Assembly: GCA_017396665.1 (NCBI GenBank)
Contig: JAFQLH010000060.1
Coordinates: 1-64,000, forward strand
Length of the DNA stretch: 64,000 nucleotides
From: Oscillospiraceae bacterium
GTDB taxonomy: Bacteria > Bacillota > Clostridia > Oscillospirales > Ruminococcaceae
Direction: 5' to 3'
The notes under the pieces were generated by a model that saw only the letters and a program-made list of their open reading frames with translations, had not been told where the DNA came from and did no database searches. Made by a program: the position numbers and the translations under genes. Below are positions 8,099 through 17,493 of this stretch, piece by piece; positions within the stretch are counted from its first letter, which is position 1; each line of letters begins with the position of its first letter.

Positions 8099-8752
8099 TT
8101 ATTTTAAAATATACTTTTTAAGCTCTGAAGGAGTATCAACAATAATTTTAGCTCCGTTATCCAAAAGGGTTTGTTTATCACGAAATCCCCAGCTGACAAA
8201 CACCGCATCGACCTCTGCGTTGAGTGAAGTTTTCACATCAACTTCAGAATCACCGATATATATAGTGTCTTCCTTTGTCACTCCTAGCTCATCTATAATA
8301 GATAAAAGCGAATCGGGAGCAGGCTTTCTTGGTATGCCTTGTCTTTCTCCGTAACACACAGTAAAGCAATTTCCGTCGAAATACTTCCTGCAAAGCTTTG
8401 TTACGACATTGTGGGCTTTATTGGATAAAACGGCTACCTTGACACTACAAGCTACAAGCTCATTAAGAAGCTCTGCAATTCCGTCGTAGGCCTTTGTTTT
8501 GATATAGCAATTAGCTGTGTAATGCTCTTTAAACGCTTCAAAAACTTCATTAATTTCGTTCTCCGGGGTGTTTGAAGGAACACTTCTCAGAATAAGCTTA
8601 TAAATCCCGTTACCGACAAAGGTTCTTACCTCTTCGAGTGTTCTGTGCGGCATACCCTTAGTGCCAAGAGCAAAATTCACGCTATCGCAAAGGTCTTCAA
8701 GGGTGTCAAGGATTGTTCCGTCAAGGTCGAAAACAGCAAGTTTATAGCTCAT
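8099..8752 (-). CDS. HAD-family phosphatase, phosphoglycolate phosphatase-like
   Basis: A 217-residue haloacid-dehalogenase hydrolase. Motif I is FDLDGTILDT (nucleophile Asp8 and acid Asp10), motif II AVLSNKAH, motif III Lys in PRKPAP, and motif IV GDSEVDV. The helical cap lies between residues about 15 and 80, as in Gph-type enzymes. It dephosphorylates a small phosphorylated metabolite in the cytoplasm. The start is four bases after the stop of the thioesterase gene, so the two are translationally linked. The natural substrate cannot be assigned from the sequence. Confidence 0.85.
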   Translation of the reverse strand: MSYKLAVFDLDGTILDTLEDLCDSVNFALGTKGMPHRTLEEVRTFVGNGIYKLILRSVPSNTPENEINEVFEAFKEHYTANCYIKTKAYDGIAELLNELVACSVKVAVLSNKAHNVVTKLCRKYFDGNCFTVCYGERQGIPRKPAPDSLLSIIDELGVTKEDTIYIGDSEVDVKTSLNAEVDAVFVSWGFRDKQTLLDNGAKIIVDTPSELKKYILK

Positions 8753-8756
8753 ATTA

Positions 8757-9152
8757 TCACCCCAGATGCATACCTGAAATACTGACTGTTGCTACAAGTG
8801 TATCAAGATTATCTGTTACTCTGACGTTATAAAAGCACATTCTCCTTCCCTCTTTTACGGCAATACACTCTGCTATAAGAGTGTCACCCTTAGGAGCGCT
8901 GAGGAAACTGATGTTGCTGGTTGTTGTCACAGTTGGTATTCCTGAATAATTAGAAGCTACTGCAAACGAAAAATCTGCAAGCGTATAAATTGCGCCGCCC
9001 ATGACACTACCCACGGCGTTCTTATGCTTATCGCATACCTTGAACGAACATTTCGAGTAATTCTCTCTGCAATCTTCTATAACAATATCTGTTGCATCAG
9101 TTGCAAATTTATCCTGAGAAAAATACTGTCTTGCTTCGTCAATGCTATTCAT
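8757..9152 (-). CDS. PaaI-family hotdog thioesterase
   Basis: A 131-residue hotdog-fold enzyme. The motif GSVMGGAIYTLADFSFAVASN matches the PaaI/YigI thioesterase helix, with the Asp of LADFSF as the usual catalytic acid; only short pieces, GGAIYTLADFSF, are quoted for orientation. It is expected to hydrolyse acyl- or aryl-CoA. The start at 9152 is chosen because AAGGA lies nine bases upstream, whereas the ATG at 9161 touches the ribosome site. It begins five bases after the stop of the nucleotidyltransferase-like gene. Confidence 0.83.
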   Translation of the reverse strand: MNSIDEARQYFSQDKFATDATDIVIEDCRENYSKCSFKVCDKHKNAVGSVMGGAIYTLADFSFAVASNYSGIPTVTTTSNISFLSAPKGDTLIAECIAVKEGRRMCFYNVRVTDNLDTLVATVSISGMHLG

Positions 9153-9157
9153 TGTTA

Positions 9158-10303
9158 TCATTCCTTAATTTCTTTAATATATTTGAATTCACTAACTACT
9201 CTTTTTCGCTTGAAAACGATACTATATATAAGTCTATATGGATAAGCAAACGGCAAAAGTATCTTATACTTTCTTACAACCGGATACATAGTGTAGATGT
9301 AATCAGGCTTTGGAAATGCACGCTTTAATATATGAGTAAATTTAGTTTTCTTTGTGATTTGTTTATCGTCAGAAATTTGCTTCATATGGTTTCTAACACG
9401 ATTTTCAAAGGTTCCATAAGTCCCGGAACTGAGCGAATACAAAACAAATTCCATTTCATCGTCAGAAAGCTCTTGCGGCTGTTCAGACGAGAACAGCTTG
9501 AGCGAAACACTTCTGCACAGCTTTTCATAATCATCGAAGCCGGCTTTCTTACACTCATCAGAAATGTAATTATAGTCGTAAGCTTTACCAAACTTTTTAA
9601 GGCAAACATAAACATCCAGTAAAAGCTTAAGACCGAAGCCGCTTCCCATATAATGCTTATACGCATGCGAAACGGTATGGACATAGAAATCCTCATCAGA
9701 AAAATGGTATCCGAAGCTATTGTCTGTATCCTTGACAAGTATTCTCTTTACATCAGAATAATATTCATACAGGCATCGTGGCGATTCCTCGCTGTAAAGC
9801 TTCAGATGCATTTCAAAATTCAGAACAGGCTTTTTCTGATAGGTATCGTGATGTATCTTGCCATAACCTTTTGTTGTATACCCATGGCTTTCAAAATACT
9901 CTCTTATTTTCGCCTGATACTTTGAATCAAACAGAATATCATTATCTGACATCTGACGCATATAGACCTGTGGATAGTAATTCATAAGCACAAGTCCTTT
10001 AAGGAGAACGTACCATATTCCGTTTTCCTCGAGATAGTTTATAAGCTGTTCCCTTTCGGCATCAAACAGAATTATTCTGTATAATGAGTTGTTAATCTCG
10101 TTACTCCAGCGTTCCTCTTCAACACCAGCTTCAACGATAGAATGTGCAACGGCTGCAGTTATGTTATGCTTTACTGCAAGTCTGTAGATTTCGTCAAGAT
10201 TCATTTTATCGACTCTTGATTTATCTGCCTTCTTTGCGTTAAGCGAGCAATAGAGCAGATACACTATATCAAAGAAATTTTTATTCAGATTTTCCTGTGA
10301 CAT
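9158..10303 (-). CDS. Nucleotidyltransferase-family protein (NTP_transf_5-like)
   Basis: A 381-residue protein. The core is VLLKGLVLMNYYP ... RQMSDNDILFD, the K-G/D-x-D arrangement of the nucleotidyltransferase-like family often found in capsule and exopolysaccharide loci. A helical C-terminal region with HAYKHYMGSGFGLKLLLDVY follows. The start at 10303 has GAGGAGG seven bases upstream; a longer frame to 10351 does not. A hairpin (10327-10352) separates it from glf, so it may receive only readthrough or have its own promoter. A role in glycan modification is inferred from context; the transferred group is unknown. Confidence 0.78.
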   Translation of the reverse strand: MSQENLNKNFFDIVYLLYCSLNAKKADKSRVDKMNLDEIYRLAVKHNITAAVAHSIVEAGVEEERWSNEINNSLYRIILFDAEREQLINYLEENGIWYVLLKGLVLMNYYPQVYMRQMSDNDILFDSKYQAKIREYFESHGYTTKGYGKIHHDTYQKKPVLNFEMHLKLYSEESPRCLYEYYSDVKRILVKDTDNSFGYHFSDEDFYVHTVSHAYKHYMGSGFGLKLLLDVYVCLKKFGKAYDYNYISDECKKAGFDDYEKLCRSVSLKLFSSEQPQELSDDEMEFVLYSLSSGTYGTFENRVRNHMKQISDDKQITKKTKFTHILKRAFPKPDYIYTMYPVVRKYKILLPFAYPYRLIYSIVFKRKRVVSEFKYIKEIKE

Positions 10304-10326
10304 AGCACACCTCCTCAAAAATTTAA

Positions 10327-10352
10327 ATTGCGGCGAATTCATCCGCCGCAAT
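10327..10352 (-). terminator. Terminator or attenuating hairpin after glf
   Basis: Nine-base stem ATTGCGGCG / CGCCGCAAT around an eight-base loop, followed on the minus strand by a T-rich tail. It lies 12 bases past the glf stop and could reduce expression of the downstream genes. Confidence 0.7.
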
Positions 10353-10364
10353 CTACTGAAACAA

Positions 10365-11480
10365 TTATTCGCTTACTTTACCGAATTCCTTTTTAACAGC
10401 TTCAAGTGCGGCAACGATAACCTTATCCATATCATAGTACTTGTACTCACCGAGACGTCCACCGAAAATTACATTCTTTTCGTTATCAGCGAGAGCCTTA
10501 TACTTAGCATAAAGCTCGCTGTTCTTCTCATTGTTTACAGGGTAGTATGGTTCATCGCCAGGCTTCCACTCTGCTGAGTACTCTCTTGAAATTACAGTAG
10601 TTGGCTGTGTGCCGAATTCAAAGAACTTATGCTCGATAATTCTTGTGAACGGTGTATCGCCGTCTGTATAGTTAACTACTGCATTTCCCTGATAGTTAGG
10701 TGTATTGAGCTCTTCAGTTTCAAATCTTACACTTCTGTATTCGAGGTTACCGTAGCAGAAATTATAGTAAGCATCGATAGGACCTGTATACACAATCTTA
10801 TCAGCCATAGCGTCAAGCTCCTGCTTGTCCTTGAGGTAGTCCTTTTCGAGAATTACATCAATGCCATCGAGCATAGCTTCAACAATCTGTGTGTATCCGC
10901 CGATTGGGATACCCTGATAGCTGTCGTTGAAGTAGTTATTATCGAATGTCATTCTTACAGGAAGACGCTTGATAATGAATGCAGGAAGCTCCTTGCAGTC
11001 ACGTCCCCACTGCTTTTCTGTATAGCACTTAACAAGCTTCTCGTAGATATCTCTACCTACAAGTGAGATTGCCTGTTCTTCAAGGTTCTTTGGCTCACCT
11101 GTAATTTCCTTACGCTGTTCCTCGATGATTGCAATAGCCTCGTCAGGTGTTCTGATATTCCACATCTTTGCAAATGTATTCATATTGAACGGCAGGTTGT
11201 AAAGCTCGTCCTTGTATCTTGCAACAGGAGAGTTTGTATAACGGTTAAACTCAGCAAAACGCTGGATATAGTTCCATATGAACTTGTCGCTTGTATGGAA
11301 AATATGAGCGCCATACACGTGAACGTTTATATCACTTCTCTTTTCTGTATAGATGTTTCCTGCTATGTGATTTCTCTTATCTATAACAAGACAGCTCTTG
11401 CCGTTCTTCTTTGCCTCATAAGCAAATACAGCTCCGTAAAGACCTGCTCCAACAACAAGATAATCGTAATGCTTTGCCAT
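10365..11480 (-). CDS. glf: UDP-galactopyranose mutase
   Basis: A 371-residue flavoprotein that converts UDP-galactopyranose to UDP-galactofuranose, the donor for galactofuranose glycans. The N-terminal FAD motif is VVGAGLYGAVFAYEA, followed by DKRNHIAGNIYTE. The active-site region has RYTNSPVARYKDELYNLPFN and the late motif FGGRLGEYKYYDMD, where the Arg contacts the substrate diphosphate. The length is normal for the bacterial enzyme. The ATG directly follows the TAA of the upstream fusion gene, with GGAGG inside that gene's last codons, so the two are translationally coupled. It supplies the GlfT2-like transferase two genes upstream. Confidence 0.96.
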   Translation of the reverse strand: MAKHYDYLVVGAGLYGAVFAYEAKKNGKSCLVIDKRNHIAGNIYTEKRSDINVHVYGAHIFHTSDKFIWNYIQRFAEFNRYTNSPVARYKDELYNLPFNMNTFAKMWNIRTPDEAIAIIEEQRKEITGEPKNLEEQAISLVGRDIYEKLVKCYTEKQWGRDCKELPAFIIKRLPVRMTFDNNYFNDSYQGIPIGGYTQIVEAMLDGIDVILEKDYLKDKQELDAMADKIVYTGPIDAYYNFCYGNLEYRSVRFETEELNTPNYQGNAVVNYTDGDTPFTRIIEHKFFEFGTQPTTVISREYSAEWKPGDEPYYPVNNEKNSELYAKYKALADNEKNVIFGGRLGEYKYYDMDKVIVAALEAVKKEFGKVSE

Positions 11481-13877
11481 TTATTTGTCCTCCATTCTTT
11501 CGTCATATGCTGAATAAACGCAATGTGACTTATACTTTTTTGGTGAGAAGAGTGCTTTTCTGAGCCACTCTCTTGAACGCTTCTTTTCGCTTTCAAGGAT
11601 TTCATTTACAGGCTTATAGTCAACAGGCTCTATGAGGGCCTTATTGCCAACGATAGCCTTAGGGTCTGTTACAAATCTATGCATAAGGTTAAACAGACCG
11701 AGCAGTGATTCAAATCTGGAAAGACCTCTGCGTGGATTACCGATACCGATAAACGGTCTTTCAAAGATAATACCGAAGCTTATACCGTGGCATGAGTCTG
11801 TAATAAGGAACTCACAGTTCTTGATATAATAGAGCCAGTCCTCGACCTGAACATTCTCAGGAATTTCGCCCATTTCAGCCATCTTTTCAGAGTTGCCCTT
11901 GAATGTCCATGGGAGTCCGTCGAGAACGTTTATTACCTTTAATCCAAGCTGTTCGGAAACCCACTTAATTGCTTCCTTCTTTTCATCAGTCGGGTCAAGG
12001 ATATAGGTTGTAATGAACTTCTCATCCTTATCCGGTCTGTTGTTTGCAGCAGACTTTTCAGTAAGCTCTACGAAAATTTCCTTATCTGCAGCGAAAACAG
12101 GGTCAAGCACCTGGGTAGCTTCTACACCATAGGTTTCCTTACAGATACGAACACCGTCTGCTTCTCTTACAGAAATAGCATCAAATCTTTTCATAAGAGC
12201 TGAGATTGATGTTCTGTCATTCACATTACAGAAGTCTTTGGCATGTCCGAATGATGCAGCATAGGAAAGCATCTTCTTTGAATTGTCAACAAAGTTGAAA
12301 TAGTAAGACATACCGAAGTTCTTACTGATGCCTCTGTTCCATACCTGGTCACAACCCATAATGAAAGTATCAACGTTATTATTGAGAGCCTTGAGCTCGC
12401 CAAGTCTGTACTTACGGCTTATGTCGTAATGCTCAAGGGCAAATCTTCTTGAATGAGTCATTCCCTGCTCAACGTCAGAATCGGTAATAAGAGGCTTGTC
12501 AATCATAAGAACAGTAAGACCAAATGACCTTACAAGCTCGTGGAGAGCATAGTATGTTGCAACACTTCCATAGTTACAGCCAGGCCATACACCCATAATT
12601 GCAACGTCAAACTTACGCTTTGTTGCATAGTCGAATGCCTTATCCATACTTGCACCTGCATTGATATACTTGAAGTACAAATCGTGTGCAGGATGTGTCT
12701 TAAAGGAATGATTGAAAGGCTGACCGTGAGTGAGAATATAGTCGATATCAACTTCTTCAAAGAGGTCGAGCTTTGAACGGAACTGTTCAAGGAGCTTTTC
12801 TCCCTTTTCAGTATTTACAACGACGATTGATGTACCCTTTCCGTCGTCAAAGCTTGCATTGTACTTGTTTACGCCCCAGAAGTCAGCGAGTGTTATATCA
12901 CCCTGTCTTGGGAGCTTTGCAAATGTACAGTGACCGCATGACTTTCTTACAGAAATACATGGGAGGAACGCTTTATAATAAGGGTCAGTAACTCTTGTTT
13001 CGTGGTGCTCTGTTCCGTCTTTATACTTAACGTTCATTTCAGTAGACCAGCCGAAATACTCCTTGCTTCTGAAGCTGAGCTTTTCGATATTATCCGGTCC
13101 GCCGTGATAGTCATTTATATACTTTTCAAAAAGCTTAGGTGACGGACTTCCGTGACACATAAGGTCAAGCGAGAACAGGTTTTCATCGCTTATGTTCTTT
13201 GCTTTGAGATATGCGTCAAGGCCTGCAACCTGACATCCGCATCCACAGAAGAGAGCCATTTTGCCATTCTTTAAAACCTCGCCTATCTCTTTATAGACTG
13301 TATTAGTGTCACTCTGGACATACTTTGATTCTCTCAGAGGTGCCATTTCATCTTCGCTTGAAACAACTCTGTGCTTGAGCACAAACTTATCATCATAAGC
13401 AGCACCGCAAACAACGCCGCCGTTATCGAGGACATAGTTTGAAGCTAAGGTGAAAATACCGCCTGATGAACTTTCCATTCTGACCTTTTCCTTTGAAGCA
13501 AAGGCAGCATAGCACTTTGGTCTTTCATAAGCTGTGTAGGATGGGTTATAAGCCGGGCATTTCTTTATACAAAGTCCGCAGTTTATACACTTCTCAGCAT
13601 CAATAACAGGCTCTAAGAAGCCCTCCTTGTTATGCTTCATTTCAATTGCATTTACAGGACAAAGATTATAGCAAGCTCCGCATCCGGTACAGTACTCTGA
13701 CTTTAAATCAGCAACTGTTACAGGATTTTCTGTCACAGTCTTGAGCTCCTTAGGCTCCTCTGCAGGAGCTGACGGTGATTTATTATCTGCAACAGGTGAA
13801 TAATTTACTTTATCAGCGTCAAGGAATGCTCTTCTGGCAACCTTTAATTTGCGAATAAACTTCTTTACCTTTTTCAT
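11481..13877 (-). CDS. Fusion of FrhB-type iron-sulfur oxidoreductase and polysaccharide pyruvyl transferase
   Basis: A 798-residue protein. Residues 58-110 hold a two-cluster ferredoxin (CTGCGACYNLCP and CINCGLCIKKCP). Residues about 120-400 match the coenzyme F420 hydrogenase/dehydrogenase beta-subunit family, with extra Cys at CGCGCQ and CGHC. Residues about 422-720 match the CsaB/WcaK pyruvyl-transferase family (GVWPGCNYGSVATYYAL, then GCDQVW, then a TDSCHG motif near the end). The second half would put pyruvate, as ketal, or a related group on a sugar; the role of the first half is unknown. The start overlaps the transferase stop by four bases (ATGA). Both families often occur side by side in glycan loci; here they are one chain. 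Confidence 0.88.
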   Translation of the reverse strand: MKKVKKFIRKLKVARRAFLDADKVNYSPVADNKSPSAPAEEPKELKTVTENPVTVADLKSEYCTGCGACYNLCPVNAIEMKHNKEGFLEPVIDAEKCINCGLCIKKCPAYNPSYTAYERPKCYAAFASKEKVRMESSSGGIFTLASNYVLDNGGVVCGAAYDDKFVLKHRVVSSEDEMAPLRESKYVQSDTNTVYKEIGEVLKNGKMALFCGCGCQVAGLDAYLKAKNISDENLFSLDLMCHGSPSPKLFEKYINDYHGGPDNIEKLSFRSKEYFGWSTEMNVKYKDGTEHHETRVTDPYYKAFLPCISVRKSCGHCTFAKLPRQGDITLADFWGVNKYNASFDDGKGTSIVVVNTEKGEKLLEQFRSKLDLFEEVDIDYILTHGQPFNHSFKTHPAHDLYFKYINAGASMDKAFDYATKRKFDVAIMGVWPGCNYGSVATYYALHELVRSFGLTVLMIDKPLITDSDVEQGMTHSRRFALEHYDISRKYRLGELKALNNNVDTFIMGCDQVWNRGISKNFGMSYYFNFVDNSKKMLSYAASFGHAKDFCNVNDRTSISALMKRFDAISVREADGVRICKETYGVEATQVLDPVFAADKEIFVELTEKSAANNRPDKDEKFITTYILDPTDEKKEAIKWVSEQLGLKVINVLDGLPWTFKGNSEKMAEMGEIPENVQVEDWLYYIKNCEFLITDSCHGISFGIIFERPFIGIGNPRRGLSRFESLLGLFNLMHRFVTDPKAIVGNKALIEPVDYKPVNEILESEKKRSREWLRKALFSPKKYKSHCVYSAYDERMEDK

Positions 13878-15721
13878 ATACCAAGGTACTCCTTCCAGAA
13901 TTCTTCTGTTGTAAAATTCTTGAATTCATTTCTATAAGCCTGTTCAACCTTAAGGTGATTCTTCTTATAGTTCTTCATGGTCTTTCTGTATCTCTTAATG
14001 AGCTTAAAGCATCTCTTTCTGCTCATTTCACGCATACATGCTGTATTATCGTTAGGGTTGAGAGCGATAAGACGCTTTCTGCGGAAGTTCTTACCCGGTA
14101 CAAAGAACCAGTCAAAAGCCACAACCTCAGGCCAACGTCTGAGCATAAAGCCAGGCAGGAGATGTCCGTTGATTGTAAGAACATATATACCCTTCTTGAA
14201 AAGGTTAAGACGCTTATATGAATAGCAATCTGCATTAGCGATATTATACTCACTAGGAAGCTCTGAAACAGGAACGAGCTTATCGTTCTTTCCTGCGTGC
14301 TCCTTGAGGCACTGCTCGCCTACAGTATTCTTGAGGAAGTCAGGACCCTGCATAAAGTCGTCAATTGCGTCAAGAATCTGCTCAGCGTTGTTATAAGCAA
14401 ATCTGGTGATTTCCTTCCAGAACAGTTTTCTCATACGCTTGATAAAGTCAATATCAGAACAAATCTGAGTTGTTGCCTGGATAACAAGGCTGTTTCTATG
14501 AACCTGATAAAGCTCCATTGCGGCGTTGAACTTACCGGCAAAGCCTACGTGCCAGATAGAAATACCGTTCATTGTGAGGAACTTAGCATTATTTCTCAGG
14601 CTGAACTCTACGTCGTCACCTCTTACAAACACAGGGAGAGGGAGACCGTTCTTTTCGATAAGTGTCATAGGAATACAGCAGAACCACCAGCCTGCGTAGC
14701 AGTTATCCTGCTTTCTGTTTCTCATTTCTTCGTTATCAAGAAGTGAGGAAACATTACGCATATCGAGTCTGCTCTTGAGAGGTCCGTAAGAACCATCAGC
14801 CTTGTGAACATATCCTACGTCTTCATACTGAACCTGTCTTAAGTCATAGTCGAACATAGCACCGCTTACGAATGCTTCTTCAAACTCAGGCTTTACTATT
14901 CTGAGCAGGTAATATGTTCTGAAGAGGCTTTCGCACATAACCATAACGTCGTCGTCCATAAGAAGAACGTGAGTTGGCTTGGCATCGAGGTGGATAGCTT
15001 CAATCATACCTCTTGTGAATCCGCCTGAACCGCCGACATTAGGGTTTGGATAAACGATAAGGTCCTCGCAGTTATATTCTTCAGGGTTAAGAGTTCTGCC
15101 GTTATCAATAACGTGCACAAACAGCTTACCCTTCATATCGCTGCCTTCACAAAGGAGGTTTTCCTTGATGAGCTTAATGTTGTTCTTGATGAAGGCTTCC
15201 TTCCTGAAGGTTGTTGAAACAAGTGAAAGCTTAACATCACGGATGTTTTCTTCCTGAACATCTGCAACATAGCAAGCGTCATAGATTCTGAACTCTTCGT
15301 GAGCACAGATATTGAAGCTGACAAGTGGCTTATCGGTTGCAGGAATATCGATAACAATCTGTGTCTTCTCGTCGCTATCAAGAACCTTACTGAGAAGCTT
15401 TGAATAGTTTACATTCTTTGAGTTTCTGTATACTTCAAGGAACTCGATAACTCCCTTGCCCTTGAAAGTTATGCTGAGCTTAAAGCCTTCAACAAAGGTA
15501 TGCTCCTTCCAGTTGTTAACCTGGAGGCAGTTGAAATATGATGTAAAATCAACTGTGTCATACTTTTTGATGATATGACATTTTTCATCAGGGTCATACA
15601 TAATAGAAAGCGGTTCATTTTCTGCAATTCCTCTATGCATAAGCTCGCTGTATTTTCTAAGATTCGCGTCTGCGTCATACTTCATTACTATGTTCTGAAG
15701 CTTAAGTGTTTTTGTACTCAT
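13874..15721 (-). CDS. GlfT2-like galactofuranosyltransferase, family GT2
   Basis: A 615-residue enzyme with an N-terminal beta-rich domain (residues 1-170) and a GT-A domain. Key motifs are PNPNVGGSGGFTRGM near residue 229 and the metal-binding VLLMDDDV, both characteristic of mycobacterial GlfT2-type transferases, plus DNCYAGWWFCCIP and VRGDDVEFSLR further on. It should polymerise galactofuranose from the glf product. The ATG at 15721 has AGAAAGG eight bases upstream and is preferred to a GTG nine bases earlier. The next gene overlaps its stop by four bases. It has no membrane anchor and probably acts on the cytoplasmic face before export. Confidence 0.88.
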   Translation of the reverse strand: MSTKTLKLQNIVMKYDADANLRKYSELMHRGIAENEPLSIMYDPDEKCHIIKKYDTVDFTSYFNCLQVNNWKEHTFVEGFKLSITFKGKGVIEFLEVYRNSKNVNYSKLLSKVLDSDEKTQIVIDIPATDKPLVSFNICAHEEFRIYDACYVADVQEENIRDVKLSLVSTTFRKEAFIKNNIKLIKENLLCEGSDMKGKLFVHVIDNGRTLNPEEYNCEDLIVYPNPNVGGSGGFTRGMIEAIHLDAKPTHVLLMDDDVMVMCESLFRTYYLLRIVKPEFEEAFVSGAMFDYDLRQVQYEDVGYVHKADGSYGPLKSRLDMRNVSSLLDNEEMRNRKQDNCYAGWWFCCIPMTLIEKNGLPLPVFVRGDDVEFSLRNNAKFLTMNGISIWHVGFAGKFNAAMELYQVHRNSLVIQATTQICSDIDFIKRMRKLFWKEITRFAYNNAEQILDAIDDFMQGPDFLKNTVGEQCLKEHAGKNDKLVPVSELPSEYNIANADCYSYKRLNLFKKGIYVLTINGHLLPGFMLRRWPEVVAFDWFFVPGKNFRRKRLIALNPNDNTACMREMSRKRCFKLIKRYRKTMKNYKKNHLKVEQAYRNEFKNFTTEEFWKEYLGI

Positions 15722-15753
15722 AATACTCACCTTTCTGTAATGTCTTTTTTGTT

Positions 15754-16566
15754 CTACTTATCTTTAAGCTTTTCTTTTTCAGCTTTTTCCTTAGCTTTCT
15801 TTTCTTCAATTGTAGCGAGATACTCGTCACAAACTTCCTTCATATCACCCTGCTTTACGACCTTACCCTTATTGAGCCAGATTGCCTTATCACACATAGC
15901 CTGGATATGATTCATATTATGTGAAACTATAAGAAGCGTTGTGCCGTTATTGAGCATCTGCTTCATCTTAGCCATACATTTCTTTTTGAAAAGAACGTCG
16001 CCAACCGCCAGAACCTCGTCAACGATAAGGATATCAGGCTCTACCATTGTTGCGACCGAGAAGCCGAGTCTTGACTTCATACCTGACGAGAAGTTTTTAA
16101 CAGGAGAATCGAGGAAATCCTCAAGCTCTGCAAACTCTACTATTTCATCGAATTTCTCGTCGATAAACTTTTTACTGTATCCAAGCAGGCAGCCGTTAAG
16201 ATAGATGTTCTCCCTTGCTGTAAGCCTTGGGTCGATACCCGCACCGAGCTCAATAAGAGAAGCTACAGAGCCCTTTACTGTCACAGTACCCTTGTACGGC
16301 TTCAGAATTTTGCTGATAACCTTGAGAAGTGTTGACTTACCGCTACCGTTAGTATCGATAATAGCCCATGCTTCACCCTTTTTAATCTTAAGGCTTACAT
16401 CCTGCAGCCCTAAAAACTCCTGGAACATAAGCTGTCTTTTAACGAGCTTTATAAAATACTCTTTAAGGTCATTGATTTTTTCTGTTGCTTTATTAAATCT
16501 GATAGTTACATTATCAACATCGACAATATACTCATTATCAGAAGGCTTGTTAATTACATCACTCAT
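15754..16566 (-). CDS. Polysaccharide/teichoic-acid ABC exporter, ATP-binding protein (Wzt/TagH-like)
   Basis: A 270-residue ATPase with the extended N-terminal region of glycan exporters (FQEFLGLQDVSLKIKKGEAW). The signature is FSSGMKSRLGFSVA and Walker B is DILIVDEVLAVGD. Walker A reads IIDTNGSGKST: its first Gly is Asp (codon GAT at about 16353-16355), one base from GGT. The NGSGKST part is intact. There is no C-terminal carbohydrate-binding domain, so export is probably not coupled to a terminal cap recognised by this protein. Start at 16566 by AAGGAGG; a TTG six bases earlier is unlikely. It pairs with the permease gene 12 bases upstream. Confidence 0.9.
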   Translation of the reverse strand: MSDVINKPSDNEYIVDVDNVTIRFNKATEKINDLKEYFIKLVKRQLMFQEFLGLQDVSLKIKKGEAWAIIDTNGSGKSTLLKVISKILKPYKGTVTVKGSVASLIELGAGIDPRLTARENIYLNGCLLGYSKKFIDEKFDEIVEFAELEDFLDSPVKNFSSGMKSRLGFSVATMVEPDILIVDEVLAVGDVLFKKKCMAKMKQMLNNGTTLLIVSHNMNHIQAMCDKAIWLNKGKVVKQGDMKEVCDEYLATIEEKKAKEKAEKEKLKDK

Positions 16567-16578
16567 TTCCAAACCTCC

Positions 16579-17475
16579 TTAAATATAGAGTATAAACTTG
16601 TCCTGGCTACGCTTGAAAGCAAATGTACCGATAAGGAACATAATAATTGCATAACCAAAGCCAAGCAGTAAATCTGTGCCTGTCAGCACCGCCCAGTCAG
16701 GTACAGTACCTTCAACAGTAGGAACCCAGATAAAATATCTGAACTGCTTAATATAGATATAAACCGGATTGAGATATTCTATAATCCAAGCCAGATACTT
16801 AGCCAGAGGGTCTGCACCGGAAGCAATCTGCTGCTTTGCCTTCTCATAGAACATACCAATATCGTAGAAAATAGCAGAACAATAAGTTAAAACTGTGATA
16901 AACGCTGTATAGATATATCTTATATCTCTGAAGAACACATGGAGCTGCGCGAGAAAAATGCCGAAGCCTACTGCAAAAATATAAGCTTCAATTATTACGA
17001 TGATAATGCCGAGGTTTGCAAAGGAGAACAGGCATCTTCCGTCAATGATAGAAAAGAACGCCATAACTATTACCATAGCTCCAAGGCTGAACACAAGGTC
17101 AACCATAGCTGCGGTTATCTTTGACAGCGGGAACATAAACTTTGACACATAGGTCTTCTTCAGAAGTGATGAGTTATCCGTTATTGAAGTTAGTGCTCTT
17201 TGTCCCGAATGATTCACAAACTCAAACATTGTACGGCCTGCGAGGAGATATATCGGGAAATAAGACAGGTTTCTCTGGAACAGGAATGAGAATACAACCG
17301 ACATAATAATCATTATGAGAAGCGGGTTGAGTATACTCCACACATATCCGAGAAAGCTTCTTCTGTACTTAAGCTTTATATCTCTTGCAACAAGCTGATA
17401 CAGCAGGTCTTTATATTTAAACACCTCAAAGAAGGAGCCTTCCTTGGGCTTAAGCTTTTCTTTAATACTTGCCAT
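16579..17475 (-). CDS. Polysaccharide ABC exporter permease (Wzm/TagG-like)
   Basis: A 298-residue ABC-2 permease. An amphipathic N-terminal helix with KDLLYQLVARDIKLKYRRSFLGYVWS precedes six membrane segments; the short motif KYRRSFLGYVWS is typical of Wzm/TagG proteins. It forms a channel with the ATPase encoded next and moves a lipid-linked glycan to the outer face of the membrane. The start has CGGAGG seven bases upstream. It sits between the two family-2 transferases and the ATPase in one transcription unit. Confidence 0.92.
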   Translation of the reverse strand: MASIKEKLKPKEGSFFEVFKYKDLLYQLVARDIKLKYRRSFLGYVWSILNPLLIMIIMSVVFSFLFQRNLSYFPIYLLAGRTMFEFVNHSGQRALTSITDNSSLLKKTYVSKFMFPLSKITAAMVDLVFSLGAMVIVMAFFSIIDGRCLFSFANLGIIIVIIEAYIFAVGFGIFLAQLHVFFRDIRYIYTAFITVLTYCSAIFYDIGMFYEKAKQQIASGADPLAKYLAWIIEYLNPVYIYIKQFRYFIWVPTVEGTVPDWAVLTGTDLLLGFGYAIIMFLIGTFAFKRSQDKFILYI

Positions 17476-17493
17476 TTTTGCCTCCGAGTTAAT

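Noticed and set aside
10629..11066. Long plus-strand open frame inside glf
   Set aside because: Shadow frame over a clear conserved enzyme gene, with no ribosome site.
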